Of a DNA stretch of 64,000 bases, positions 1-8,878 are shown in pieces (positions within the stretch are counted from its first letter, which is position 1; each line of letters begins with the position of its first letter). Origin of the DNA: Leisingera sp. S132. Its GTDB lineage: Bacteria; Pseudomonadota; Alphaproteobacteria; Rhodobacterales; Rhodobacteraceae. Position numbers and translations under genes: made by a program. The notes beneath the pieces were generated by a model, which saw only the letters and a list, made by a program, of their open reading frames with translations, was not told the origin of the DNA and ran no database searches. Where the stretch lies: NCBI RefSeq assembly GCF_025144465.1, contig NZ_CP083559.1, forward strand, positions 1 through 64,000, given 5' to 3'.

Positions 1-1836
1 ATGACCTATCTGCTGGGAATTTCGGCACTCTATCATGACAGTGCAGCAGCGCTGCTGCGCGACGGCGAGATTGTTGCCGCCGCCCAGGAGGAGCGCTTCA
101 CCCGCCGCAAGCATGACCCGGGCTTTCCCGCCCATGCCATAGCCTATGTGCTGGAGGAAGCGGGCATCACCCTGGACCAGGTCGATCACGCGGTGTTCTA
201 CGACAAGCCGTTCCTGAAATTCGAGCGGCTGCTGGAAACCTATCTGGCGGTGGCGCCGAAGGGGTTCAATTCCTTCCGCATGGCGATGCCGGTCTGGCTG
301 CGCGAGAAGCTGTTCCTGAAGGATCTGCTGACCAAGGAGCTGCGCCGCTGCGATGCCGGCTTCAGCGCTGAAAAGCTGCTGTTTGCAGAACACCACATGA
401 GCCACGCCGCCAGCGCCTTTTACCCCTCGCCCTTCGAGGAGGCGGTGGTGCTGACGCTGGACGGGGTCGGCGAATGGGCCACCACCACCGTCGCCATCGG
501 CCGCGGCCATGATCTGAAGATGGTGAAGGAGCTGCATTTCCCGCATTCGCTGGGGCTGCTCTATTCCGCCTTCACCTATTACACCGGCTTCAAGGTCAAT
601 TCCGGCGAATACAAGCTGATGGGGCTGGCGCCCTATGGCGAGCCGCGGTTCTATGAACTGATCCTCACGCATCTGGTCGACCTCAAAGCGGACGGCTCGT
701 TCCGGCTGAACCAGGCGTATTTCAACTACATCTCCGGCCTCACCATGACCGGGCCGGCGCTGGAAAAACTGTTCGGCGCGCCGGTGCGCAAGCCGGAGAC
801 CGATCCGCTGACCCAGTTTCACATGGATGTGGCCGCCTCGATCCAGAAGGTGACCGAGGAGATCGTGCTGCGGATGACCCGCAGCCTGGCGCAGGAATAC
901 GGCATTCCCAATCTCTGCATGGCCGGCGGGGTGGCGCTCAACTGCGTCGCCAACGGCAGGATCCTGCGCGACGGCGCTTTTGAGAACCTCTGGGTGCAGC
1001 CCGCGGCGGGCGATGCCGGCGGCGCCCTGGGGGCCGCCTATGCCGCCTGGCACCAGGAACTGCAGCAGCCGCGCCGGGTCAATGGCGGCGACGCGATGCG
1101 CGGCGCCTATCTGGGGCCGCAGTTTGCCGACAGCAAGGTGGCGGACCGGCTCAGCGCCGCCGGCGCCCGCTTCACCACCCACGGCAAGGACGAGCTGACC
1201 GGTCTGACGGCCCAGGCGCTGGCCGAGGGCAAGGCGGTGGGCTGGTTCCAGGGGCGGATGGAATTCGGGCCGCGGGCGCTTGGCGGCCGCTCGATCCTGG
1301 GCGATCCGCGCTCCCCCTCGATGCAGAAGATCCTGAACCTCAAGGTCAAGTACCGCGAAAGCTTCCGCCCCTTTGCCCCCTCGGTCCTGGCCGAGGACGC
1401 AGGCCGCTGGTTCGAGCTGGACGGCAGCAGCCCCTACATGCTGCTGGTGGCCGGGGTGCAGCCCGGCCGGCGGCGGCAGATGAGCGCCGAGGAGGAGGCG
1501 CTGTTCGGCATCGACAAGCTGAACGTGGCGCGCTCCGAGATCCCGGCGGTGACCCATGTGGACTATTCCGCCCGGGTGCAGACGGTGCATGCGGAGACCA
1601 ACCCGGACTATCATGCGCTGATTTCCCGTTTCAAGGCGCTCACCGGCTGCCCGCTGGTGGTCAACACCTCCTTCAACGTGCGCGGCGAGCCGATCGTCTG
1701 CACCCCCGAAGACGCCTTCCACTGCTTCATGGGCACCGAAATGGATCTGCTGGCCGCGGGCAACTGCCTGCTGCGCAAGGAGGACCAGGATCCGGGCCTG
1801 CGGGAGAATTACGAAACCAAATACGAACTGGACTGA
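1..1836 (+). CDS. NodU/CmcH-type carbamoyltransferase
   Basis: Predicted O-carbamoyltransferase of the NodU/CmcH/TobZ family (611 aa), which moves a carbamoyl group from carbamoyl phosphate, through an adenylated intermediate, to a sugar hydroxyl. The Kae1-like N-terminal domain opens with the HDSAAAL loop at residues 12-18 and carries the metal-binding HHMSH motif (131-135) followed by LTLDGVGEW. The nucleotide-site motif GGVALNCVANG lies near residue 305 and the C-terminal carbamoyltransferase domain carries EFGPRALGGRSI and NTSFNVRGEP. Length is normal for the family. The ATG is the first base of the window, so its ribosome-binding site is not visible and a slightly earlier start cannot be excluded. 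It is followed within 30 bp by an SGNH hydrolase and then a second carbamoyltransferase, which suggests a polymer-decoration operon. The polysaccharide substrate is inferred from context. Confidence 0.9.
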   Translation: MTYLLGISALYHDSAAALLRDGEIVAAAQEERFTRRKHDPGFPAHAIAYVLEEAGITLDQVDHAVFYDKPFLKFERLLETYLAVAPKGFNSFRMAMPVWLREKLFLKDLLTKELRRCDAGFSAEKLLFAEHHMSHAASAFYPSPFEEAVVLTLDGVGEWATTTVAIGRGHDLKMVKELHFPHSLGLLYSAFTYYTGFKVNSGEYKLMGLAPYGEPRFYELILTHLVDLKADGSFRLNQAYFNYISGLTMTGPALEKLFGAPVRKPETDPLTQFHMDVAASIQKVTEEIVLRMTRSLAQEYGIPNLCMAGGVALNCVANGRILRDGAFENLWVQPAAGDAGGALGAAYAAWHQELQQPRRVNGGDAMRGAYLGPQFADSKVADRLSAAGARFTTHGKDELTGLTAQALAEGKAVGWFQGRMEFGPRALGGRSILGDPRSPSMQKILNLKVKYRESFRPFAPSVLAEDAGRWFELDGSSPYMLLVAGVQPGRRRQMSAEEEALFGIDKLNVARSEIPAVTHVDYSARVQTVHAETNPDYHALISRFKALTGCPLVVNTSFNVRGEPIVCTPEDAFHCFMGTEMDLLAAGNCLLRKEDQDPGLRENYETKYELD

Positions 1837-1863
1837 CCGGCCCGGCAAGCAAGGAGACGCAGC

Positions 1864-3219
1864 ATGGCACAGATATCCGCAGGGCAGGGGGGCGCCGGAC
1901 GGCTGCTGTGCCTGATCCCGGCGGTTTATTTCCTGGCCATTGCGGCTTATGCGCTGCTGCACCCGGAGCATTTCACGGCCGGGCTGCCCCGCTTCCTGCG
2001 CTATGTGGCTGTGCCCGGCGCGCTGGCGCTCGTCCTCGCCGCCGCCGCCTTCCGGCTGCCGTCCGCCGCCCGGCTGATGACCGGGCTTGCCACGGTTTCG
2101 GTGCTGGCGGCGCTGTTCCTGTTCGAGGCCTGGCTGACCTTGCTTCACCTGCCCGCCCAGGCCGGAATGCTGGGGCTGGACAGCAGAACCGCGGATACCG
2201 CGCCCTATCAGCGCAGCCTGCCGCCGGCCTATACCTTCAAGGCATTGAACGAAAAGCTCGGCACCGCCCGGCTGGAGATGGCGGTGCTGGAAGGCCGCCC
2301 CGGCGCGCCGGTGTACCTGTGCAGCCGGGCCGCCGGGCCGGTCACCTACCGCTCCGGCCGCTTCGGGTTCCGCAACCCGGACCCCGGCAGCGCACCGGGC
2401 CAGCCCGCCGGAATGCTGCTGCTGGGCGATTCCTTTGCCGAAGGCATGTGCCTGCCCGACGGCGAGGATCTGGCCAGCCGCCTGCGGCAGCGCTTTCCCG
2501 GCCTGGTCAATTCCGGCACCCGCGGCGCCGGCCCGCTCTACGAGCTGGCGGTGCTGGGCCGCTACGGGCCGCTGCTGAAGCCGCGGCTCACCGTGATGGC
2601 CTTCTTTTCCGGCAACGACTGGACCAACCTGGAGCGCGAAGCCGCCTTGCCCTGGCTGGCCGAAGCCCTGCAGGAAGACGCCCGCTTCGGCCCGGCGGGC
2701 AGCCCGGAGCGGCAGGCCGAAGCGGAAGCGGTGATCCGGGGCTGGTGGCAGCAAAGCCGCCCGCCTCTGCTGGAATACGCCAGCCGCCGGAAGTTCCTGC
2801 GCAACTTCCTGGCGCTGCAGAAAACGGCCGCGGTGCTGGGCCTGCATTACCCGCAGGCGGCGCAGCCGATGCCGCTCTATGATGCGGTGCTGCAGCGGGC
2901 GGCCGGCATCACCGCGCAGTGGGACGGCGAGCTGGTGGTGGTGTTCATTCCGGAGGTCAACCGCTTCCACGGGCTGTTCCGCAGCGAGTCCGTGCATGAT
3001 CCGCTGCGCCGGATCGTGGCGCAGTCGGCGGCCCGGGCCGGGCTGCGGATGATCGATCTCACCGAGGGGTTTGAAGCCAGCCCCGATCCCCGGGCGCTTT
3101 ATGCGCCCGATGCGCATTTCAGCGCCGCCGGCGCGGAACTGGCGGCGCAGATCATTGCCCGTGCAGCCGGTGCCGGAACAGAAACCGCCGCCCGGCAGGG
3201 AAAGGGAAACCGGCCATGA
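1864..3219 (+). CDS. Membrane-anchored SGNH/GDSL hydrolase family protein
   Basis: 451-aa protein with two or three predicted N-terminal membrane helices (about residues 15-32, 45-62 and 75-95) followed by an extracytoplasmic SGNH hydrolase domain. The catalytic serine block is LLLGDSFAEG (GDS 188-190), the Asn block is FFSGND (250-252), and the Asp-His pair is DAH (D416, H418) near the C-terminus. SGNH proteins in polysaccharide loci commonly add or remove acyl groups on sugars, so O-acetyl editing of the polymer is a reasonable but unproven role. A strong AAGGAGA Shine-Dalgarno precedes the ATG. It lies between two carbamoyltransferases and overlaps the next gene by 4 bp (ATGA), so the three are probably translationally coupled. 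Confidence 0.8.
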   Translation: MAQISAGQGGAGRLLCLIPAVYFLAIAAYALLHPEHFTAGLPRFLRYVAVPGALALVLAAAAFRLPSAARLMTGLATVSVLAALFLFEAWLTLLHLPAQAGMLGLDSRTADTAPYQRSLPPAYTFKALNEKLGTARLEMAVLEGRPGAPVYLCSRAAGPVTYRSGRFGFRNPDPGSAPGQPAGMLLLGDSFAEGMCLPDGEDLASRLRQRFPGLVNSGTRGAGPLYELAVLGRYGPLLKPRLTVMAFFSGNDWTNLEREAALPWLAEALQEDARFGPAGSPERQAEAEAVIRGWWQQSRPPLLEYASRRKFLRNFLALQKTAAVLGLHYPQAAQPMPLYDAVLQRAAGITAQWDGELVVVFIPEVNRFHGLFRSESVHDPLRRIVAQSAARAGLRMIDLTEGFEASPDPRALYAPDAHFSAAGAELAAQIIARAAGAGTETAARQGKGNRP

Positions 3220-4790
3220 AGATCCTGTCATTCAAATCCGGACATGACGGCACCGTTGCCGGGGCGGATGCCGCCCGCGGCCAGCTGCTGTTTTCCTATG
3301 AGGCGGAAAAAGACAGCCACCCGCGCGCCGCGCCGGTCACCCCGGACACCTTCATCGACGCGGGCCTCTGGTTCCGGGAACTGCCCGATGTGCTGGCGCT
3401 CAGCGGATGGTCCGGCACCGGCAGCACCCATGCCACCGCCTCCGGGGCCGGCTATTTCGGCACCGGGCCGGGTTCCGAGCGGATCGGCAAGAAGACCTTC
3501 TTCGGCAAGACGCTGGACTATTATTCCTCCACCCATGAGCGCGCCCATATCTGGAGCGCCTATGCGCTGTCGCCCTTCCCCCAGGGGCAGCCCTGCTATG
3601 TGCTGGTCTGGGAGGGGGCGCTGGGGGATTTCTACGAGATCACCGCGGATCTGGAGATCCGCCGCCTGGGCCGGGTGATGGAGGCGCCCGGCGCCCGCTT
3701 CGCGGCTCTCTACGGGCTGGCGGATCCCGCCTTTCAGCTGCCGCCCGGACAGCAGCGGCGGCAGGATCCCGGGCGGCTGATGGCCGCCGCCGCCCTGGGC
3801 CGCAACGGTGCGGCGGATACGCAGGAACAGGCGCTGATCACCCATCTGCTGGAGGCGCCGCTGGAACAGGCGCTGGACAAGGTGCGGCTGGCCGCCTCGC
3901 CGCTCTGCAATGCCGGCACCCAAAGCCAGGCGCTGCGCGATCTGGCGGTGAAACTGCAGGATGCGCTGTTCCTGCGGTTTCATGATTTTGCCGCCCGGAC
4001 CCTGACCAAAGGCTATCCGCTGCTGATTTCCGGCGGCTGCGGGCTCAACTGCGGCTGGAACAGCCGCTGGCGCGAATGCGGCCTGTTCCAGGATGTCTTC
4101 GTGCCGCCCTGCACCGGGGATTCCGGCTGCGCCATCGGCACCGCCGCAGATGCGATGCGCCATTTCACCGGCCGCGCCAAGCTGGACTGGAGCGTCTATT
4201 GCGGCCAGCCCTTCCTCGACGACCGGGCGGCAATGAACGGGGCGCTGAACGGCGCCCGGACCGAAGAGCTGAAGCTGGAGACCGTGGCGCAGGCGCTGTT
4301 GGAGGGCAAGGTTATCGGCTGGGCCCGCGGCAATTGCGAGATCGGACCGCGCGCGCTTGGCAACCGCTCGATCCTGGCGGCCCCCTTCGAGGCCTCGATG
4401 CGGGTGCGGCTGAACCGGATCAAGGGCCGCGCCGATGACAGCCCGGTGGCGCCGGCCTGCCTGGAAGAGGACGCCGCGCGGCATTTCAGCGGCCCGCTGC
4501 CGGCCCCGCATATGCTGGATTTCCATCAGGTCACCGATCCGCAGCTGCAGGCGGTCACCCATGCTGACGGCTCGGCCCGGCTGCAGACCGTCAGCCGGAC
4601 GCAAAACCCGGCGTTCCATGATCTGCTGACCGCCTTCAAGGCGCAGTCGGGGACCGGCGTGCTGTGCAATACCTCGCTGAATTTTCCGGATGCGGGTTTC
4701 ATCAACAAGACCAGCGATCTCTGCCATTACGCCCGCTCCGCAGGCCTCGACGGCTTTGTGGCCGGCACCAGCTGCTACTGGTTCGGCTGA
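3216..4790 (+). CDS. Second, divergent NodU/CmcH-type carbamoyltransferase
   Basis: 524-aa member of the same family as the protein encoded at position 1, but clearly diverged. The N-terminal loop is SGHDGT (8-13). The metal-site histidines are kept with the right spacing as HERAH (107-111). The nucleotide motif appears as SGGCGLNCGWNS, and the C-terminal domain retains EIGPRALGNRSIL and CNTSLNFPDAGF. It is shorter than its neighbour, with a reduced N-terminal domain. The start overlaps the SGNH hydrolase stop, indicating coupling. Two carbamoyltransferases in one operon could modify different sugars or positions. An alternative is that this copy is a partner or regulatory homologue, but all visible family motifs are present, so I favour an active enzyme. 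Confidence 0.8.
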   Translation: MKILSFKSGHDGTVAGADAARGQLLFSYEAEKDSHPRAAPVTPDTFIDAGLWFRELPDVLALSGWSGTGSTHATASGAGYFGTGPGSERIGKKTFFGKTLDYYSSTHERAHIWSAYALSPFPQGQPCYVLVWEGALGDFYEITADLEIRRLGRVMEAPGARFAALYGLADPAFQLPPGQQRRQDPGRLMAAAALGRNGAADTQEQALITHLLEAPLEQALDKVRLAASPLCNAGTQSQALRDLAVKLQDALFLRFHDFAARTLTKGYPLLISGGCGLNCGWNSRWRECGLFQDVFVPPCTGDSGCAIGTAADAMRHFTGRAKLDWSVYCGQPFLDDRAAMNGALNGARTEELKLETVAQALLEGKVIGWARGNCEIGPRALGNRSILAAPFEASMRVRLNRIKGRADDSPVAPACLEEDAARHFSGPLPAPHMLDFHQVTDPQLQAVTHADGSARLQTVSRTQNPAFHDLLTAFKAQSGTGVLCNTSLNFPDAGFINKTSDLCHYARSAGLDGFVAGTSCYWFG

Positions 4791-5001
4791 CCGGCGCAGG
4801 GCCGGAGGCACAAGGAAACCGGAGGGCAGGGCAGGGAGGGCGGAACTGCGGCCTGAGGGCTGCACCGCCGGCAAAAGCGCACCCCCCGGCAGCGCGGCAA
4901 TTGATCCGGCCCGGCCATCCATGCTCTAAGCGGGGCAGCAAATAACACGCCCGGGGCCGCGGCACCCGGCAGCAGGCAGTTCCGAGAAGGCAGGTTTCCC
5001 C
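4791..5001. other. Intergenic region upstream of yjbH copy 1
   Basis: 211 bases between the carbamoyltransferase operon and the YjbH gene. I see no convincing open reading frame and no classic terminator hairpin followed by a T-run. A less GC-rich patch around 4920-4950 could hold a promoter, but no clear -35/-10 pair can be assigned. Confidence 0.3.
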
Positions 5002-7209
5002 GTGACCCCGATCAAGACCCTCATGCGCAGGACCGTTCCGGCAATGCTGCTGTGCCTGGCCGCTGCCCCTGGCCCGGCACAGCCGCCGCAGGCGGCCCCG
5101 GAAACCGGGCCGGGATCCGCGGCCGCGGCGCCGCGGCTGAAACCGCTGCCGCCCCCCAGCCTCAACTTCTACGGCTCCCCCGGCCTCATCGACCTGCCAA
5201 GCGCCGAGATGCTGCCGGACGGCCAGTATGCGGTCACCTATTCCTGGTTTGCCGGCATTTCCCGCTACAACATGACCTTCCAGGCGCTGCCCTGGCTGTC
5301 GGCCAGCTTCCGCTACAACGGCATCCAGGACCTGAACCTGTTCGGCTTCAGCACCTATTACGACCGCGGCTTCGATGTGCGCGCCCGGCTCTGGCGCGAG
5401 CGGGGCTGGCTGCCCGAGGTCACCCTCGGCCTGCAGGATTTCGCCGGCACCGGGGTTTATGCGGCAGAGTATCTCGTCGCCACCAAACGGTTCGAAGCCG
5501 CCGCCTTGGGCTGGGGCCGGGGGCCGGGGCGGCTGAAGCTCACCGGCGGCTTCGGCTGGGGGCGGCTCGGCAGCAACGGCGGCATCGCCACCACCGGCGG
5601 CGCCCGCCCCAGTTTCGTGGGCGGCGACACCGGCGGCGAACTGGCCACCGACCAGTGGTTCCGCGGCACGGTGTCCCCCTTTGCGGGCTTTGAATGGCAG
5701 CCGGACGAGCGCTGGAGCTTCAAGGCGGAATATTCCACCGATGCCTATGTGACCGAAACCCGCGATTCAGATGTGTTCGAGCACAAGTCGGCCGCGAACT
5801 TCGGGGTCGAATACCAGCGCTCGGAGCGGCTGCGCCTGGGCGCCTATTACCTCTACGGCTCGGAATTCGGCCTCACCGCCCAGATCCAGCTCAACCCCAA
5901 GCACCCGCCGACCCCGATGGCGGTGCCCGCACCGCATCCGGTTGTGCCGCGCAGCCACTGGGCCACAGAGCAGGCGCATTGGAGCCGGGACTGGGCCGCC
6001 AGCGAGGCCAGGCAGCGGCAGATCCGCGATCTGGCGGCAGAGGCGCTGAAGGCGGACGGGCTGGTGCTGGAGGCGATCACCCTTGAGGGCACCCGGGCCG
6101 AGCTGCGCTACCGCAACCCGCGCTACCGGTCGGCAGGGCAGGCGGCCGGCCGTGCCGCCCGCGCCCTGGCGCAGGCACTGCCGCCCTCGGTGGAGACCTT
6201 CCGCCTGGTGCCGGTGCACCGCGGCACCGGCCTTGCGGCGGTCGAGATCCGCCGCTCCGACCTGGAGGCGCTGGAGTTCAGCCCCGACGCCCCGGACGCG
6301 CTGTTTGCCGCAACCGGGGTCAGCGAGGCCGGGCCGCTGCCGCCGGATGCGCTGTTCTCAGGCGAGCTGTACCCGGCTTTCGCCACCTCGGTCAGCCCCT
6401 ATACCAAACCGGCCTATTTCGACCCGGAGCAGCCGTTCCGGATCGATGCGGGACTGGATTTCGCCGCGTCTTACGCACCCGCGCCCGGCTGGCGCATCGC
6501 CGGCACCATCCGCCAGCGGCTGGCCGGCAATGTGAAGAACGGCCGCGCCTCCAACTCGGTGCTGCCGCATGTGCGCACCGATCAGGTGGAATATGCCCAG
6601 TTCGGCACCACCCTGGAAAACCTCTATGTCAGCCGCCTGTGGAAACCGGGCCGCAATCTCTATGCCCGAGCCAGCGCCGGCCTGTTCGAGAGCATGTACG
6701 GCGGCGTCTCGGGCGAGGTTCTGTGGAAGCCGGTGAACAGCCGCCTCGGCCTCGGCATGGACCTGAACTATGTGGTGCAGCGCGATTTCGACCAGCGGTT
6801 CTCCTTCCGCGACTACCGGGTGCTGACCGGCCATGCCTCGGCCTATTACGAGCTGGACCGCGGCTACCAGCTGCAGGTTGATGCGGGCCGCTACCTGGCC
6901 GGCGATTACGGCGGCACCTTCAGCCTGAACCGGGAGTTCGACAACGGCTTTCTGGTCGGCGCCTTCTTCACCCTCACCAATGTTTCCGCCGAGGATTTCG
7001 GCGAAGGCTCCTTTGACAAGGGTTTCCGCTTCCGCATTCCGGTGGACTGGCTCCTGGGCAAGCCGTCGCGTTCCGGCTTCGGCCTGACCATCCGCCCGAC
7101 CCAGCGCGACGGCGGCCAGAAGGTGGTGGTGCCGGACCGGCTCTATGCCCCGGTGCGCGCGGCCCACCGCCGCAGCCTGGAAGAACAGCGCGCGAGGTTC
7201 TGGGAATGA
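5002..7209 (+). CDS. yjbH: YjbH-family outer-membrane protein (copy 1)
   Basis: 735-aa YjbH/GfcD-type protein, an outer-membrane beta-barrel family linked to polysaccharide secretion. The proposed GTG start gives a signal peptide (MTPIKTLMRRTVPAMLLCLA...); an alternative ATG lies at 5023 but has no ribosome-binding site. Family hallmarks are the N-terminal block FYGSPGLIDLPSAEMLPDGQ, long alternating aromatic strands, and the C-terminal block EDFGEGSFDKGFRFRIPVDW. A central region of about residues 310-440 is less barrel-like. The downstream lipoprotein gene overlaps by 4 bp and a small secreted protein follows, matching the YjbE-F-H arrangement. A second YjbH is encoded on the other strand at 19791-21908 with the same end blocks, so this is one of two paralogous modules. 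It probably helps the polymer cross or anchor at the outer membrane. Confidence 0.88.
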   Translation: MTPIKTLMRRTVPAMLLCLAAAPGPAQPPQAAPETGPGSAAAAPRLKPLPPPSLNFYGSPGLIDLPSAEMLPDGQYAVTYSWFAGISRYNMTFQALPWLSASFRYNGIQDLNLFGFSTYYDRGFDVRARLWRERGWLPEVTLGLQDFAGTGVYAAEYLVATKRFEAAALGWGRGPGRLKLTGGFGWGRLGSNGGIATTGGARPSFVGGDTGGELATDQWFRGTVSPFAGFEWQPDERWSFKAEYSTDAYVTETRDSDVFEHKSAANFGVEYQRSERLRLGAYYLYGSEFGLTAQIQLNPKHPPTPMAVPAPHPVVPRSHWATEQAHWSRDWAASEARQRQIRDLAAEALKADGLVLEAITLEGTRAELRYRNPRYRSAGQAAGRAARALAQALPPSVETFRLVPVHRGTGLAAVEIRRSDLEALEFSPDAPDALFAATGVSEAGPLPPDALFSGELYPAFATSVSPYTKPAYFDPEQPFRIDAGLDFAASYAPAPGWRIAGTIRQRLAGNVKNGRASNSVLPHVRTDQVEYAQFGTTLENLYVSRLWKPGRNLYARASAGLFESMYGGVSGEVLWKPVNSRLGLGMDLNYVVQRDFDQRFSFRDYRVLTGHASAYYELDRGYQLQVDAGRYLAGDYGGTFSLNREFDNGFLVGAFFTLTNVSAEDFGEGSFDKGFRFRIPVDWLLGKPSRSGFGLTIRPTQRDGGQKVVVPDRLYAPVRAAHRRSLEEQRARFWE

Positions 7210-7895
7210 CGCTGATCCGATTGACCGCCGCTCTGGCCGCGGCCCTGCTGCTGCTGGCGTCCTGCGCCCGCGGCCCCGAGGAGAAACCGGGCGAACTGGA
7301 AGTGCTGCAGGCGGTGGGGGAGCAGATCAGCCGCCGCCGCAAGCCGGCACCGCCCGCCGCACCGCTGACCCGGGCGCTCCTGGACCAGCAGCCGCAGAAC
7401 TACATCGAGGTCACCATCGAGAACCGCGATGCCAAGGCCTATCTGGTCCGCGTTCTGGAGCGCCGCGACAGCCATCCCGGCACCATCGAGGTCTGGCGCA
7501 CCCAGGACAATGTCTCGCTTGCCTTCCGGCAGGGCATGGTAATTGCCACCCGCGGCCTTGGCGGCGGCCTGCTGTCGGCAGAGGTGCCGGCTGCAGAGGG
7601 CGTTGGCGGCCCGGCCCGCGGCGGCGCCCGGCGCTACAGCTTGCGCGCCGATGGCAATGGCCAGAGGGTGGTGGCCATGGCCTGCAGGCTGCAGGATCTG
7701 GGCCCGGAGACGGTGGAAATTGTCGAAATCACCCGCCCCGTCCGCCACCTGCAGGAATACTGCGAAGGCGCCGGCGGGGTGGTGGTCAACGATTACTGGG
7801 TTGATTCGCGCCCGGGGCGCACCCTGGTCTGGCAGTCGCGGCAATGGGCCGGCGCAGAGACCGGCTATGTGCGGATCCGCCATCTGCAGCGCTGA
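7206..7895 (+). CDS. yjbF: YjbF/GfcB-type lipoprotein (copy 1)
   Basis: 229-aa predicted lipoprotein of the group-4-capsule GfcB/YjbF family. A short basic start and hydrophobic stretch end in the lipobox LLAS-C, placing the acylated cysteine at residue 20. The mature part contains IEVWRTQDNVSLAFRQGMV and a GLGGGLL turn that has its counterpart (GFGSGL) in the paralogue at 19144-19794. The ATG overlaps the end of yjbH. In enteric bacteria the yjbEFGH/gfc genes are needed for production or secretion of an extracellular polysaccharide; a periplasmic partner role for the YjbH barrel is inferred. Confidence 0.8.
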   Translation: MTLIRLTAALAAALLLLASCARGPEEKPGELEVLQAVGEQISRRRKPAPPAAPLTRALLDQQPQNYIEVTIENRDAKAYLVRVLERRDSHPGTIEVWRTQDNVSLAFRQGMVIATRGLGGGLLSAEVPAAEGVGGPARGGARRYSLRADGNGQRVVAMACRLQDLGPETVEIVEITRPVRHLQEYCEGAGGVVVNDYWVDSRPGRTLVWQSRQWAGAETGYVRIRHLQR

Positions 7896-8011
7896 GGCGG
7901 CGCGGATTTCCGGCCCGCGCCTGCCGCCCGGCCCTCGCGGCTTTGCCGCAACGAACGGAAAAAATCGGTCCTGCAAACCGGATTTCAACTGTTTTGCAGC
8001 TATTCCATGCG

Positions 8012-8040
8012 TTGAAATGAAAACCAGCCTCCCCTAAGGT
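8012..8040 (+). promoter_or_regulatory. Candidate sigma-70-type promoter for the small secreted protein gene
   Basis: A TTGAAA hexamer at 8012-8017 and a TAAGGT hexamer at 8035-8040 are separated by exactly 17 bases, about 40 bases upstream of the next start codon. The -35 box is a good match and the -10 box only fair. It would let the small protein be expressed independently of yjbHF. Confidence 0.45.
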
Positions 8041-8081
8041 CGCCTCAACACGTCTTTCACAGTTCTCCAAAGGAGTTTGAC

Positions 8082-8345
8082 ATGAAGAATCTTCTGACTG
8101 CCCTGACCCTGGCCGCACTGGCCTCCGCCACCGCCGTTTCGGCGCAGCAGCAGTCGGCTGCACCGGCTGCACCGGGTGCCGGCGCAGGCGCCGGCGGCGC
8201 AGGTGCAGGCGCCGCGGCCCAGAGCGGCTTTGCCCTGGGCGGCCTGAGCGCAGGTGCCGTGGCCGGCATCGTGGCCGCTGCCGTTGTGGTCGGCGTGGTT
8301 GCCAATGACGACGACACCTCCGGCACCACCACCACCACCGAGTGA
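8082..8345 (+). CDS. Small secreted Gly/Ala-rich YjbE-like protein (module 1)
   Basis: 87-aa protein with a clean signal peptide ending at VSA-QQQ (about residue 21). An Ala/Gly/Pro-rich linker follows, then a hydrophobic glycine-zipper-like helix (GGLSAGAVAGIVAAAVVVGVV) and an acidic, threonine-rich tail. It has an excellent AAAGGAG ribosome-binding site 8 bases before the ATG and is closed by a strong terminator, so it is very likely expressed. Position next to yjbF and yjbH and overall composition match YjbE/GfcA, the small secreted member of these operons. A structurally similar but dissimilar-in-sequence protein sits beside the second module at 22231. Molecular function is unknown. Confidence 0.72.
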   Translation: MKNLLTALTLAALASATAVSAQQQSAAPAAPGAGAGAGGAGAGAAAQSGFALGGLSAGAVAGIVAAAVVVGVVANDDDTSGTTTTTE

Positions 8346-8386
8346 TGCCCCCGGGCGCCCCGGCGGGGCGCAGGCAGGACTTCAGG

Positions 8387-8414
8387 AAAACGGGCCCTTG
8401 CAGGCCCGTTTTTT
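8387..8414 (+). terminator. Intrinsic terminator
   Basis: Ten-base-pair stem AAAACGGGCC / GGCCCGTTTT around a short loop, running into a T-rich end. It lies 41 bases after the stop of the small YjbE-like gene and closes this operon. Confidence 0.85.
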
Positions 8415-8878
8415 GCATTCCGCTCTATGGTCAGGGCACCACCCGGATCCGGCGGATCCAGACCAGCTTGCAATGCGTTTAAGACCTTTACATAATCATC
8501 ATTACAGGATTTTTCTTCGTAAGCGCAAAGCAGTAATGCCACCCATCGGCAAAGCAGAAGTGTCACTCTCTTCGCATAAGGCAGCGAGGACGAGCGGACA
8601 TGGGATGGGTGATGATGAGCGAGCGCGAGTTGAACCGCGTTGAGGTTCTGGCGCAGGTCGATGACGGGCCGGTAACACCGCCGGGCACCGGGGCCCGGCC
8701 GGCCGGAGGAAGCGGCGGGAATCCCGGCTGCGGCCAAAGGCGCATCGGGCAGCATATCACTTCAGCACGTCCTTTAACCCCATGATGAAGTTTTGTTGCA
8801 ATACTGCTCTTTGACTTACCGCCATGAAGGCCATTACCTAAAGCCGGAGCGCGACCAACCATTGATCGAGTGTAAATC
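8415..8878. other. Intergenic region with insertion-sequence remnant, upstream of manC
   Basis: 464 bases without a complete gene. The left part (about 8470-8590) is more AT-rich and leads into a truncated transposase start at 8615. The stretch before manC (8760-8878) is also relatively AT-rich and probably carries the manC promoter, but no unambiguous -35/-10 pair is visible. Confidence 0.4.
8615..8680 (+). pseudogene. 5' fragment of an IS transposase (probable ISNCY-type)
   Basis: The reading frame from the ATG at 8615 begins MSERELNRVEVLAQVDDG. This resembles the N-terminus of a family of transposases that start with MSE-EL-R-EVL--V--G and continue into a helix-turn-helix. Here the similarity breaks off after about 20 codons and the frame runs into unrelated proline/glycine-rich sequence, so only the 5' end of the element remains. 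The identification rests on recall of the family's start, not an alignment. Confidence 0.45.

Noticed and set aside
3228..4922. Long open frame on the minus strand opposite the second carbamoyltransferase
   Set aside because: It is a codon-bias shadow of the GC-rich plus-strand gene, with low-complexity sequence, no motifs and no ribosome site. Similar antisense frames lie opposite manC, the RTX genes and the secretion genes.
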